A stretch of 64,000 bases of DNA from Shewanella hanedai (GCF_007197645.1 NZ_VKGK01000002.1:62001-126000), one strand, 5' to 3'; positions 8,647 to 17,862 are shown, counted from the stretch's first letter. Notes: a model not told the origin generated them from the letters alone. Program-made: numbers and translations.

Positions 8647-9738
8647 TTGGCGAAATTCACTGATATGGCATCTTTTACAATAGAGAAACGAGCAAAAGCA
8701 AGCGGCGAGTTTAGTTACCGTTGTACTGTGCGCGTCAAAGAATCTGGCGAAATTATACATCGAGAGTCAAAAACTTTCAGTAAAAAAGATGTCGCTCGCA
8801 CCTGGGGAAAAACTCGATGTGATACAATTGAGCATCATGGGGCACTCAATAAACACAAAGTGGTGCCCCTTGGGGCCCTGTTAAATTTATACTTTGAAGA
8901 TCATGACTTGTGGAATAAAACCGGCCGAACAAAACGCTATGTCATTAAAATGCTTATTGACTGCGATATCTGCAAAATTAAAAGCGACTCTTTGAAAACC
9001 AGCGATCTAATTGAGCACTGTAAAAATAGGCGGGCTGCGGGTGCAGGCCCTGCAACTATTTATCACGACATCGCTTATCTTCGCAGTGTAATGAAAAAGG
9101 CTTTACCCGTTTGGGATATTACAGCCAATTATCAAATTTTTGAAGATGCAGTCCCCGTTCTCATCGAAATGGGTTTAGTCGGGAAAAGTCAAAAACGTAC
9201 ACGCCGCCCTACTGAGAACGAGCTCGAAAAACTTAAAGATGGCCTGCAAGCAAGAATGGATTACCGTCCCAATGGCATTACTCGGATCCCTTTTATCGAT
9301 ATCTTGGATTTCAGTATTCTAACTTGCATGCGGATTGGTGAGGTCTGTAAATTACGCTGGGAAGATTTAAACCAAGATCATAAAACCATTTTAGTTCGTG
9401 ATAGAAAAGACCCTAGGAAAAAAGCCGGTAATCACATGATTGTGCCTTTGCTTGCTGGCTCATTTGATATTGCTAAGCGTCAAGCAGAGAATGACGTTTT
9501 TATATTTCCCTATAACCCTAAATCTGTAACAGCTGGTTTTCAGCGTGTACGTAACGAACTTGGCATAGAAGATCTTCGCTATCACGATTTGAGAAGAGAA
9601 GGAGCAAGCCGATTATTTGAAAAGGGTTACTCTATCGAAGAAGTGGCTCAAGTAACTGGTCATAGGAACTTAAACATACTCTGGCAGGTTTACACCCAGC
9701 TGTTCCCGCACAAACTACATGATAAATTTGCTAATTAA
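8647..9738 (+). CDS. Tyrosine-type site-specific integrase of the dusA-targeting class
   Basis: This 363-residue integrase has an N-terminal arm and core-binding part followed by the catalytic domain. The tetrad is visible: Arg in TCMRIGEVCKLRW, His-x-x-Arg in RYHDLRREGASRLF, His in VTGHRNLN and the nucleophile Tyr in WQVYTQLFP. It recombines the island attP with dusA. TAGGACG before the TTG at 8647 supports that start; the ATG at 8665 (MASFTIEKR) is the alternative. It diverges from dusA with only about 90 bp between starts. No excisionase gene is next to it; the Cox-like gene at 22.2-22.5 kb may serve that role. Confidence 0.92.
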   Translation: MAKFTDMASFTIEKRAKASGEFSYRCTVRVKESGEIIHRESKTFSKKDVARTWGKTRCDTIEHHGALNKHKVVPLGALLNLYFEDHDLWNKTGRTKRYVIKMLIDCDICKIKSDSLKTSDLIEHCKNRRAAGAGPATIYHDIAYLRSVMKKALPVWDITANYQIFEDAVPVLIEMGLVGKSQKRTRRPTENELEKLKDGLQARMDYRPNGITRIPFIDILDFSILTCMRIGEVCKLRWEDLNQDHKTILVRDRKDPRKKAGNHMIVPLLAGSFDIAKRQAENDVFIFPYNPKSVTAGFQRVRNELGIEDLRYHDLRREGASRLFEKGYSIEEVAQVTGHRNLNILWQVYTQLFPHKLHDKFAN

Positions 9739-9756
9739 TCATGTAGTCTTTTGAGA

Positions 9757-9786
9757 CTTGGGTTCGAGCCAAGCTTCCTCCACCCA
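9757..9786 (+). other. tRNA 3'-end-like fragment after the integrase
   Basis: The bases form a perfect T-arm, CTTGG-GTTCGAG-CCAAG, followed by CTTCCTC and CACCCA, which resembles the 3' half of a tRNA acceptor. No 5' half, D-arm or anticodon arm is present upstream, where the integrase ends 18 bp before. It could be a relic attachment site of a tRNA-targeting element, or chance. Confidence 0.3.
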
Positions 9787-10649
9787 TAACGAAGAAAGGC
9801 TAACCTTAATAATCTATACTTTCACATTATTTTCAATATATTATGATTTATCCACCTTCCCTTAGAACACCTAAGCCCCCTATTTTACTAACTCACGGTC
9901 ACACTTCAATGGAGTAAAAATGCCTCAATGGTGACAGTAAAGTTATAGCGCGCCGTTTGACTCGTAGAATCCCTCCTATTGATTCAGCCTAAAGTGATCA
10001 CTCTAAGCTAATTGTACCCCTTGTGAGTTACAGGCGATAAGCAACGCAGATAAGTAACAAGCCAGTTGACCTACTTTTACTAATAGGTAAATGACAATTA
10101 ATGATTACTTTAAGATAAGACATAAATATCCATTGCTCACATTTTAATTTACCGAACTCGTTTATTCAGCATGACTCTGATAGAGTGCTTATCAATCAAT
10201 GACTTTTCCAAGGCAGGGCTTAGATATTAGGCTTATTAAATGTGCTTTTTGTCAAAGATGGAGATAATTATCTCTGCAATAATGAGGCGCTACTGGTCGC
10301 TCATCAGAAGAAAATGATGAAGAACATTATTCGCGAACAATGCCCTTTAGCGCAAGTAGAAAAATTGAGTTTATGAAACCTCATGGAAAACATGGAAATG
10401 AGGGATTTATTTAGCTTAGATGTACTCGGTTTTGAACAGTTTGTTTATATTTTTCAATATAATGTGTTGTCACATATTCAAGACTCCGGTTCGGGATTTT
10501 ACATTATATCTAAAGATGAGATGCTGATTTTTAGCTCTTAAAGTCTCAGCCGCAGGCTGATTTTGTTTAATCTTTTGCTGTTTGTTCACCTGTTAGTGTT
10601 AGCCCCTCCAAATATATCTCCTTTAGATATCATGAAGCTCAACTAAACT
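9787..10649. other. Degraded stretch without an intact gene
   Basis: No credible full-length gene is visible. Short open frames around 10234-10375 (LLNVLFVKDGDNYLCNNEALL) and 10384-10541 look like decayed coding remnants with stops between them and match no family I recognise. A perfect small hairpin TCAGCC-GCA-GGCTGA lies near 10547-10561, and a member of the island's palindromic repeat family lies at 9987-10020. Confidence 0.4.
9987..10020 (-). repeat. Island palindromic repeat, degenerate copy
   Basis: On the minus strand it reads GGGGTACAATTAGCTTAGAG followed by TGATCACTTTAGGC, the same layout (GGGG, spacer, CTTAGAG-TGATC-palindrome) as the clear copies at 23.7, 30.7 and 33.2 kb. Confidence 0.5.
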
Positions 10650-10810
10650 TTTTCAAGAGTTCCACGTTTAAAAAAGAGATACTGGGGTCAGCACTTTTGG
10701 GCGAGGGGGTTTTCTGTGTCACTGCCGGAGAGTTAACGAAGGAAATGATTAATGAGTATTTGGAGCATCATTTCGAACGAAAAACAGAAGATGATTTTGA
10801 TGTTGAATGA
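10650..10810 (+). pseudogene. IS200/IS605-family TnpA (Y1) transposase remnant
   Basis: Two overlapping frames give KKRYWGQHFWARG and then VFCVTAGELTKEMINEYLEH, the C-terminal part of an IS200-type single-strand transposase, including the Tyr in NEYLEHH at the position of the catalytic residue. A frameshift in the GGGCGAGGGGG run splits the sequence, and nothing upstream restores the HUH domain. The gene ends in DDFDVE and a stop at 10810, just before hairpins typical of IS200/IS605 right ends. Confidence 0.7.
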
Positions 10811-10836
10811 ACAGATGGGCTTCCTTAGCAGGAATG

Positions 10837-10885
10837 CTGGACTTTCAGTCCAGGTGCTTTAACCCACCGTATTTAGACGGTGGGT
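10837..10885 (+). repeat. IS200/IS605-like right-end hairpins
   Basis: Two perfect hairpins, CTGGAC-TTTCA-GTCCAG (10837-10853) and ACCCACCGT-ATTTAG-ACGGTGGGT (10862-10885), follow the TnpA remnant. Subterminal hairpins of this kind are recognised by Y1 transposases and, in tnpB-bearing relatives, form the 3' part of the guide RNA. The second one can also act as a terminator for the convergent secreted-protein gene. Confidence 0.55.
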
Positions 10886-10906
10886 GTTTAGTTTCTCTAA
10901 ACTATA

Positions 10907-11518
10907 TTAGTCACAGAAACCTAACTCTTCCCAATAGTCTTTATTATATAGATGTTGATTATCCGCAGCTGTAACAGCTTTAAATGCACTTCCAGAGTAT
11001 TTAACAACAGCACCAGTGTTGTATGAACCAGACCAATCAAATTCCTGTAAGCCTCTACATTTATTCAATTTAACAGTATGTGTCTCCCAATTATAATCAC
11101 CACTAGAACTACCATCATAAATTGATGCGCCTGAAGAGCATACTTCTTTATTTTCACCATAAGCTGCCGGGTAATCAATACAGACTTTATGTAGATTAAA
11201 TCCGATAGGCGGCGTTCTATCGCCCCCCATTTTTTCAGATAATCGATATTGACCATTAGAGCTTACCACCACAGCTGCTGAGTAATGATAAAGAATTCCT
11301 GGTGCATCTTGTACATAGAAATCGACAGTTGAAGGGCGACCAAGTGCCACCCAAACATCATTTAGTATATGGACTTTGCTTTTTGGTGCTACGGTTCCCC
11401 AGTTTGATACCATTTTCAAGCCAAGTTCTACGTTGTGAACTTCCTCAGCCTGAACAGGAGAAGTTAGTGCAAATACAGCAGGTAAAGCTAAAATTGATGA
11501 TCCAAATTTAATTTTCAT
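10907..11518 (-). CDS. Secreted protein with chitin-binding-like C-terminal module
   Basis: From the Met at 11518 the product is 203 residues with a signal peptide (LALTSPVQA cut). The last 40 residues (FDWSGSYNTGAVVKYSGSAF then YWEELGFCD) have the layout of carbohydrate-binding module family 5/12: a G-x-Y-x2-G-x2-V-x-Y core and a terminal W...LG-x-C. The central part is not recognised; paired Cys suggest disulphides. A longer start at 11593 (MSEVCYGYEK) has a better ribosome binding site (AAGGA) but would bury the signal peptide. It is likely exported and may bind chitin or peptidoglycan-like sugars; catalysis is not evident. Confidence 0.65.
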   Translation of the reverse strand: MKIKFGSSILALPAVFALTSPVQAEEVHNVELGLKMVSNWGTVAPKSKVHILNDVWVALGRPSTVDFYVQDAPGILYHYSAAVVVSSNGQYRLSEKMGGDRTPPIGFNLHKVCIDYPAAYGENKEVCSSGASIYDGSSSGDYNWETHTVKLNKCRGLQEFDWSGSYNTGAVVKYSGSAFKAVTAADNQHLYNKDYWEELGFCD

Positions 11519-11667
11519 AATATAATTCTTTAATTTGAATGAACTCTGTTCCTCTCTATTTGATTTTTCATACCCGTAGCATACTTCACTCATATTTATT
11601 CCTTAAAAGATTAATTATAAACTTCAGACGTTCTTCCATTCACCACGAAGTATACATATGAATAAAC

Positions 11668-11744
11668 ATTAATACACACAAATACACACAGATATGCACA
11701 AACAGATACAAATACATACAAGTACACATAATCATACACATGAT
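11668..11744. repeat. A/C-rich low-complexity tract
   Basis: Roughly 75 bp consist of imperfect ATACACA and ACAAATACA words, with almost no G on the plus strand. It lies upstream of the secreted-protein gene. The strand bias is visible directly; no function can be given. Confidence 0.55.
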
Positions 11745-11944
11745 AAATCCCTGGGACATTTTTTGACGTTACTATGATTCAACAACTCAAGAAATGAGCC
11801 TGCAACCTAAGTAAGAAAAAAACATAGGTAATGTATAAGCTTTTAGATGTTATTTTCGCGCATTTTGGAGAAACTATTAATTAGGAGATACGTAGGGGCC
11901 AGTGTGAACTTTATGTAATATGCGATACCTTTCTTAACCCCAAA

Positions 11945-12020
11945 CTCATCAGCTAGAGTCGAAGCTCTAGCTGATTTATGTCCAATTATGATTTAGGTGT
12001 GTGAGATCACTCTGACTCCT
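11945..12020 (-). repeat. Island palindromic repeat, two units
   Basis: On the minus strand a degenerate unit with GGAGTCAGAGTGATCTC is followed by TTGGACATAAATCAGCTAGAG and its mirror CTCTAGCTGAT. The order of the two units and the GGACA-x-AAAT lead match the paired units at 30.7 and 33.2 kb. Confidence 0.6.
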
Positions 12021-12291
12021 CCCTCAGTTCTGATGACAAGCCGTTATCATTTTTGATAATGACAAATTTTTAGTTATCAAATATGACAACTAAAAGCAGT
12101 GAGCAACAACAATAAGGACAAGGCTATATATGCTGATACTGTGCCTTTGAGGATTTCATCGCAGTAAAACAGCCAACAAAAAGACCCAAAACCACAATAA
12201 TGGGACCTATATGAATACACCATTCAACATGAAGACGTGGTTCATCGCGATTCGCATTTTCGACGGTGTAAGCTAACGCTGCCATTGATAT

Positions 12292-12870
12292 CTACTTTGG
12301 CCGATGTAATACAATATGCCCTTGCTTGGTGACAAGATTATGCTGCTCCATTTTAGCCAGGAACAATCCAGTGTCATTAATAAGGTCAATGAGTTTAGTG
12401 ACGTGATCAGACTCTAAGAACAGTGATACAGGCGCTACCTGCTCGCCAGACTCGATAAATCCATTCTCTACATGCTCTTGCAGCATATAAATCATATTAG
12501 GCACTCGCTGTGTCTCGCTGGGACTGCTTAAGAAACGACTAGGAAATCCTAGGCCACTTTCTATGATGGAGAGTAAGTTAAACAAACGCTTTGCATCGGT
12601 GGCATTCTTGTCGTGACGCAATGACAAATTACGCAACTCGATGAGCTTAGCTTCAAGATCACAACTCTCAGTTCTCGCTAATGCAAGCAGTCTTCGGATC
12701 TCTTTCTTACTCGCCTGATAGCGTTTAACTTTTATCATTGGTTTGAGATAACGCACCAAGATCTCATTACGTCTAATTTTCGGTGTAAAACGACTTGTTT
12801 CAGCAGTCGTCAGATAGAGATGTAGGAGACAGTTATCGATAACATCACAAAAAATATCCCTAGTGTTCAA
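12292..12870 (-). CDS. Hypothetical helical protein, island-specific
   Basis: This 192-residue soluble, mostly alpha-helical protein was not recognised. Translation must start at the TTG at 12870 or later, since an in-frame stop lies four codons before it. Basic residues cluster at 45-70 (MIKVKRYQASKKEIRRLL). The first 38 codons plus about 128 bp of upstream DNA are duplicated in inverted orientation at 34838-35075, where the copy is broken. This shows the gene and its leader have been part of a duplicating segment. No operon partner is evident. Confidence 0.6.
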   Translation of the reverse strand: MNTRDIFCDVIDNCLLHLYLTTAETSRFTPKIRRNEILVRYLKPMIKVKRYQASKKEIRRLLALARTESCDLEAKLIELRNLSLRHDKNATDAKRLFNLLSIIESGLGFPSRFLSSPSETQRVPNMIYMLQEHVENGFIESGEQVAPVSLFLESDHVTKLIDLINDTGLFLAKMEQHNLVTKQGHIVLHRPK

Positions 12871-12998
12871 TTTGTAGGTTTCTTAGTTTTAAAACAATGA
12901 CTAACCTTATCATTATGGGTCTTTTGAGGCTATTTTAAACTCAACTCTCGAAATGATAAAATTGACTAATTATTGAGATTTGAGATCTAGCACTTTTC
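12758..12998 (-). repeat. Inverted duplicate, intact copy (gene start plus leader)
   Basis: This segment, covering the first 38 codons and the upstream region of the 192-residue protein gene, matches 34838-35075 in opposite orientation with scattered substitutions. The similarity runs from the GAAAAG-GCTAG boundary in the leader to the TTAGACGTAAT codons. Confidence 0.85.
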
Positions 12999-13441
12999 CC
13001 CCTGCAGATACTTGCATCCCATATTACTTTTACATGGAGGTTGTTCGTATTACAAGCATAGAGAAATCAACATAGATACTTCTTGGGTATCAACTTTAGA
13101 GACCAAAACAGTAGCGTTTTTCTCGCACCAGCCTCCTCAGCACTCCAGTAACCAATTGATACACATGAGTATCAATAAGTGTAGTATGCTAAAGTCTCGT
13201 AAAAAAGACTTACACTCCACGTTAATAAAGTAACGTAACCATTAATATATTTATCAGGTCAATTATTCTAGGCGTGTATGTTATGTACGATTTGATTAAC
13301 TACGTGAAACTTAAATAGTCAAACGTCAATTCGTAATTTATAGCGATACAAACAGGGAGAACAAGCCTAATAAATCTAGAATGTAATGGTAAATAACCTC
13401 GCAAAATTTTTAATTAGCACATGTCTTGATAAGGATTATTT
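12999..13441. promoter_or_regulatory. Upstream region of the 919-residue protein gene
   Basis: This 440-bp AT-rich interval contains no credible gene; the one short plus-strand frame (13012-13233) lacks a ribosome binding site and family features. It must contain the promoter for the large secreted protein gene, whose start is preceded by AAGGATTATTT. Confidence 0.4.
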
Positions 13442-16201
13442 ATGACAAGTAGAATATTGGGTTATGTTTGTATGACCCTATTATTATGTACACTCAATGC
13501 AAATGCTGTTGGGAAACGACCTATCGATTCAGACAGACCTGATGATCCCTATGTAAGTGATTTAGTCGATATAGGTGTTCCTTTAGGTGGGGTAGATGTA
13601 CGTATCTATAATCCGGAAACAGATAGTTTTGATGACACATATATAGCGGGACCACGATATACTCACTTTGGTAAAGTTGATGAATTCCTTTTTCCTACCT
13701 TTAAAAATGGAATGAGAACAGAGTATTTAGTCCAAGATACTCACTCTTTGGGTACGTCCAGCAACCAAAGTTATGATGTTGTAGATATCCAAAACCCCTT
13801 ACCTAACGGCTCTGTTTTTTCTTCAGTCCCCAGTGACTCAACAATTCTACGACACGCATATGCAGAAGGTGTTTTCCCGATAAAAATGGGATCAGGAATG
13901 ATTCACCGAAACAGAATTATTGCGCGACCGCAAATGTATACATTTGTTTTGCACACCTCAAGAAACAACATTACGCTTTCCCAACGAGATGAGAATGGTC
14001 ATGCATATTTAGTAAACCTATCTCTTTATGGAGGAGTTGATTTCCCTGAAGCTAACAATGCTGAATTACGTCTTGGTAACAAAATGCAAGCAGTATTCGC
14101 CGACACCGATGGGAATGGTGAAGATGACACTTTAGCTATTGAATATTATGGGAAAATTTACGTTTGGAATATAACTAATTTTCTTTGGCATGATGATTAT
14201 AAGTATATTGAAAATTATGTACAAAGTTACACTATTGACAAAATGAATTTCGCTACAGACTCTTCTTCTGATTACGTTGCTTCGTTATCAGTAGGGAAGG
14301 TTCATCCAGAAAAAAAAGGTGAACAATTAATTTACCTTTATGCTTACAAATACATAAGTGAGCAGCGTTATCCCTCTAATAGTAGAATGAATGTCTTGAA
14401 AGTTATTTCATTGGGAAGCACTGGTTATCGAACAATATTCTCTATGGACAATGTAGGTATTAATAGTTTGATAGAGCAGTACCGAGGGAAAGATTTTGGT
14501 GAGGCTAACTATACAACTGCAACTGTTACTAATTTCTCTAATACAGATAAACCTCAAATTGCTTTAGGGGGAGTATATTATCAACTTAGAGGTAGCTTTG
14601 GGGATTATACATATCAAACTATTAGTGTCTTAGAATTAAGTAACGTAGGCAATGACGAATTAGTTGTATCCGATATTCCATCGGTATTTAAATGGTCTAC
14701 AGATCTCAGTGTTTCGACGATGTATAAACAGAACAGTATTGCAGCGGCAGATATGATCGGTTTAGGCCAAGATTATCTTGCTTTCAGTAACCAGATTTTT
14801 GCTTATGACCCCAGTGCCGATTCTAAAATGACGTCTATAAAAACGGTTAATACCGGCTCATATTCAGAAGTTTATATGGAATGGGTTAGCGGTAACTTTG
14901 CCGATGACTACAACGAATTCCTTTATGTTGATGATGAAGCTAGGTTAAAGACCATAGATGGTTCTGATCTTAACTATCGCGCTGAGGGAGAAGAACTTAT
15001 TCTTGTTCATGTAAATAGAGATTATGGCAAATATTCATTACGTAGGTATGAACTGTTTGATATAGACTCAGGTATTTTTGATGATTTAATGGATAATGGT
15101 TCTATTGTTAGGAGTTCAGTCGGTGTTGGGCCAGATGATTATCTATCTCCAATTTTACACTACACACCTGTTAAAACAATAAACAGCGGATACAACTATG
15201 ATTTTCCTGGACTATATGCTGGCAATACTGATTATGATTTAGGTACTGCGGAGTATGCGGATATACATACTGTAAGGATATCGCCACCTATATTGAACAC
15301 AGCAATTGAGACGGTCCCATATTACTCAGCTATTGCCAACGAACAAAGGTCTACAGTCTCAGTGGCTTATACAACTGACTCTGTTGCGATAGAGGGGTAT
15401 GAATACCGCAATGGATTTGGTGCAAGTATTTCTGCAGAGTTCGGCGGTGACGTAGGTCCAGGTTTCAAAATTGGGTTTGAAAGCGCTTTCAGTAAATCGA
15501 CTTATAGTGGGCAGGGTATTGTTACCGCTGGGGGTGTCGGTTTTACTGCCCATTCAGGTCTTAATATGCTCGTTTTCGATTTTATACCTATGGATGTATT
15601 TACCTACACGATTACAGGGACTCCTAACATACCTGGTGGCGCTTTAGTTGGTGATCCCATTGAATTCAATGTTATTAGAGAGCCAATTCGCTTTTCAACT
15701 AGTCACCGAGATTGGTCTGCTGCAATGGACAACCTAGGAAACCCATTCTCAAGTTATGACCATGTCTTTGACGGTGAATTGGGGGTTCCGTCTTCTTATC
15801 TCAATAAATCAGAGTTACAAGTGCAGTATCCATATCGTTATCCAGACAGCAATTATCAAATGGGTGTGAGTAGATCTATGGGAACTCGTCTTAGTATTAC
15901 TGAAACGACAGGTCGCGCCTATGAAGACATAACATCTAAAGCGCATGACTTTGATTTTACATTTGGTTTATCTTACAGTGCGAAAATTGCTAAGTTTGAA
16001 ACTTCCTCTACATACAGCCATGGGTTTACAAACAGCGTATATAAATATACAGCAACAATGATAAGCGCGTCCGGTGAAATTGATGGTTTTCCACAAGCAG
16101 AAAGTGATAAATTCACTCCATATACAGTAGGTAGTTATATGGCCGAAGTTACATCTGAAAATGAGCCTCAATACTTAAAAGTAGGTTACTATTTAAAATA
16201 A
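13442..16201 (+). CDS. Large secreted beta-rich protein of unknown function (919 residues)
   Basis: The signal peptide is clear (residues 1-22, ending LNANA). Residues of about 210-500 contain repeated blade-like segments with FG-GAP character: FADTDGNGEDDTLAIEYYG, then VTNFSNTDKPQIALGG, AADMIGLGQDYLAFSNQIF and GNFADDYNEFLYVDDEA, which suggests a beta-propeller. The C-terminal 280 residues are rich in alternating polar and hydrophobic strands with many Gly and Ser (GFGASISAEFGGDVGPGFK), a composition seen in pore-forming or membrane-active proteins, but no toxin family was recognised. Base composition is AT-rich relative to the flanking chromosome. It stands alone on the plus strand in the island. 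Confidence 0.7.
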   Translation: MTSRILGYVCMTLLLCTLNANAVGKRPIDSDRPDDPYVSDLVDIGVPLGGVDVRIYNPETDSFDDTYIAGPRYTHFGKVDEFLFPTFKNGMRTEYLVQDTHSLGTSSNQSYDVVDIQNPLPNGSVFSSVPSDSTILRHAYAEGVFPIKMGSGMIHRNRIIARPQMYTFVLHTSRNNITLSQRDENGHAYLVNLSLYGGVDFPEANNAELRLGNKMQAVFADTDGNGEDDTLAIEYYGKIYVWNITNFLWHDDYKYIENYVQSYTIDKMNFATDSSSDYVASLSVGKVHPEKKGEQLIYLYAYKYISEQRYPSNSRMNVLKVISLGSTGYRTIFSMDNVGINSLIEQYRGKDFGEANYTTATVTNFSNTDKPQIALGGVYYQLRGSFGDYTYQTISVLELSNVGNDELVVSDIPSVFKWSTDLSVSTMYKQNSIAAADMIGLGQDYLAFSNQIFAYDPSADSKMTSIKTVNTGSYSEVYMEWVSGNFADDYNEFLYVDDEARLKTIDGSDLNYRAEGEELILVHVNRDYGKYSLRRYELFDIDSGIFDDLMDNGSIVRSSVGVGPDDYLSPILHYTPVKTINSGYNYDFPGLYAGNTDYDLGTAEYADIHTVRISPPILNTAIETVPYYSAIANEQRSTVSVAYTTDSVAIEGYEYRNGFGASISAEFGGDVGPGFKIGFESAFSKSTYSGQGIVTAGGVGFTAHSGLNMLVFDFIPMDVFTYTITGTPNIPGGALVGDPIEFNVIREPIRFSTSHRDWSAAMDNLGNPFSSYDHVFDGELGVPSSYLNKSELQVQYPYRYPDSNYQMGVSRSMGTRLSITETTGRAYEDITSKAHDFDFTFGLSYSAKIAKFETSSTYSHGFTNSVYKYTATMISASGEIDGFPQAESDKFTPYTVGSYMAEVTSENEPQYLKVGYYLK

Positions 16202-17291
16202 TTTATAGGAGTTATGCCTCTTACTTAAATTATACGGTTCTAGAACTGGACAAGATAAAGGGGTCAGAACGAACTAGAGCTTTTGAATAAACCAAGTTAC
16301 CTTTTCTAATCAATATCAACTCAATTAGACTCACTGCTCTAGCACATTTCTGTCCAGGAATGTGCTAGAGCTAACACTCTAATACATGTGATCACCAAGG
16401 GACTTTGTCGTGCAACGGTGAAAGAATCCACTTTGGGATTTAGGATCCAATTCAATTTATCTTTCAGTTTGAAAATCCGCTAAGACTCTGTTTTTAATTA
16501 ATTATTTACTCTGAACTCACATTGCTTAAATTAGGTAAACTCCACGTAATCGAGACGAAACCCTGTGTATATGCGGGTTTCACGGCTTCCCCTCCCTTCC
16601 TTTCGCATCAACAAAACTGAAAAAAACTGAAAAAAACTGCGATCCTTTCAGATCTCCGATCCTTGCAAAGACCTTGTAGCGGCGCGGGCTGGAGATATGA
16701 ACTGTAGTAATAGAAAACTGAAAAAAAATGGCAACAAAAAGCCCGCAGGAGGGTGAGGAAGAGTGCGGATTCCGTGGCGTTAGTTATCTGTGGTGCTAGT
16801 TTCCGTGACTAAACTGACAGTACTGCAATCGTTAATGCTTACCGTAGACAATAGGCAAAGACACTGGTTCTGTTGTACTCAGGCGCAATCAGCAGATCAA
16901 ATGCTATAAAGCCAAAGATGTCATTTGGGTACGCCAGTATGACTCAGTACACAAAATGTATAGTTGCCCTGATGAATCTTGGCGGGCTGTACTTCTCAGC
17001 AAAGAGCCTACCCAGTGAAATCATGCACACGTTTTTCTGTTTTATCCTTCATGATTCCTTGAGTGTGAAGTGAAATTTAAGATCAGATTATATGTCCTCT
17101 CTAAGCTATCTCACCTTGCTAAGACTAAGACTTTGATAGTCAAATATAATTATACATAACATCGATATATGTAAAATTTAGCCTAAGAACAAATGATTTA
17201 TATAACAAACATTATCACTCCAACCTTATAACACTGTTCAAAAACACAGTGCTATGGAGTAAACTAAGCAAATTGAAAAAATTGGGAGATT
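16202..17291. other. 1.1-kb non-coding stretch at the left edge of the phage-type module
   Basis: No convincing gene is visible; a 66-codon frame at 16873-17073 has neither a ribosome binding site nor a recognisable motif. The interval contains GGGGTCAGAAC at 16259, a repeat-family copy at 16329-16376, and A-rich direct repeats AACTGAAAAAA near 16616-16640 and 16714-16729. A GC-richer patch at 16560-16800 differs in composition from its surroundings and may be a scar of deleted phage DNA. Confidence 0.45.
16329..16376 (-). repeat. Island palindromic repeat, variant copy
   Basis: CTCTAGCACATT and AATGTGCTAGAG form a 12-bp stem around TCTGTCCAGG. Read on the minus strand it has the CTGGACAGAAATG lead found as second unit elsewhere. 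Confidence 0.55.
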
Positions 17292-17546
17292 ATGATGCAA
17301 GTTCATTGTACTGCTTGTGGTGAAAAGGCGATTATCGGCAAGACTAATCGCTTAAGTTTAGCCCATGCCGACCTGTATTGTTCATGCACTGACCCTGAAT
17401 GTGGTCATACGTTTGTTGCGAACTTAAGCTTTAGTCACACCTTAAGCCCCAGTGCAAAATCGACAACAGCTATTGTCTCTGAGCTGTTTCGTGCCCTATC
17501 CCCTGTTCAGCGTCAGCAGATTCAACAAGAGCTGAACCTTCTTTAA
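17292..17546 (+). CDS. Ogr/Delta-type zinc-finger transcription activator
   Basis: This 84-residue protein carries the Ogr/Delta finger: C-x2-C (HCTACG) and C-x-C...C-GH (YCSCTDPECGHTF), as in P2 Ogr and P4 Delta. Those proteins recruit RNA polymerase to late phage promoters. The start is at the tandem ATGATG preceded by GGGAG. The odd point is context: no late gene for it to activate is present in the island. That fits a satellite acting on helper promoters, or a decayed prophage. Its 3' end overlaps the convergent 73-residue ORF by 77 bp. Confidence 0.85.
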   Translation: MMQVHCTACGEKAIIGKTNRLSLAHADLYCSCTDPECGHTFVANLSFSHTLSPSAKSTTAIVSELFRALSPVQRQQIQQELNLL

Positions 17547-17691
17547 CATTATATAAGTCGGGTTCCCTGTACATAGCTAACACATCAGCAAGGATAGCAT
17601 TACACACATCCTTTTTAGCTTCAGTACCTAGCTCTGGAAATAGTCCATTCAGTAAGTCTACTTTCTGAAACAACATAGATTTTTCTGTCAT
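17470..17691 (-). CDS. Small phage-type ORF downstream of the replication gene
   Basis: The 73-residue product (starting MTEKSMLFQKVDLLNGLFPE) is acidic and helical and is not recognised. It follows the gpA-like gene by 171 bp on the same strand. Its 3' end overlaps the Ogr-like gene on the opposite strand, which lowers confidence; the overlapped part may be non-native read-through. Confidence 0.4.
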   Translation of the reverse strand: MTEKSMLFQKVDLLNGLFPELGTEAKKDVCNAILADVLAMYREPDLYNVKEGSALVESADAEQGIGHETAQRQ

Positions 17692-17862
17692 AACTCAATT
17701 TTCCATAATTGACACATCAACAACTGTGTCTCATCAATTATTCATGCATGTAAAAACGTGTCCCCCATTGTTTAACCCAATAAATACAGCCGGTACATTC
17801 ACGTAACTCGAACTTATTAACGTAAAACTCATTTATTGTGGTACGACAGGAAAAGTCATCTC

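Larger units (their letters stand above)
11594..12291. other. Non-coding stretch with low-complexity tract and repeat copy
   Basis: No gene is supported. The interval has an A/C-rich tract of ATACACA-like words at about 11668-11744 and a copy of the island palindromic repeat at 11945-12020. An inverted ATCATTTTTGAT-like sequence lies near 12047-12058. The rest is AT-rich and featureless by eye. Confidence 0.5.

Noticed and set aside
10837..10853. Selenocysteine tRNA-like anticodon arm
   Set aside because: The hairpin belongs to the IS200-like right end; no acceptor or other arms are present.
13012..13233. 73-codon frame upstream of the large secreted protein
   Set aside because: Low-complexity composition without signal, motif or ribosome binding site; more likely promoter DNA.
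16873..17073. 66-codon plus-strand frame left of the Ogr-like gene
   Set aside because: No ribosome binding site, no recognisable motif, and it lies in a degraded stretch; treated as chance.
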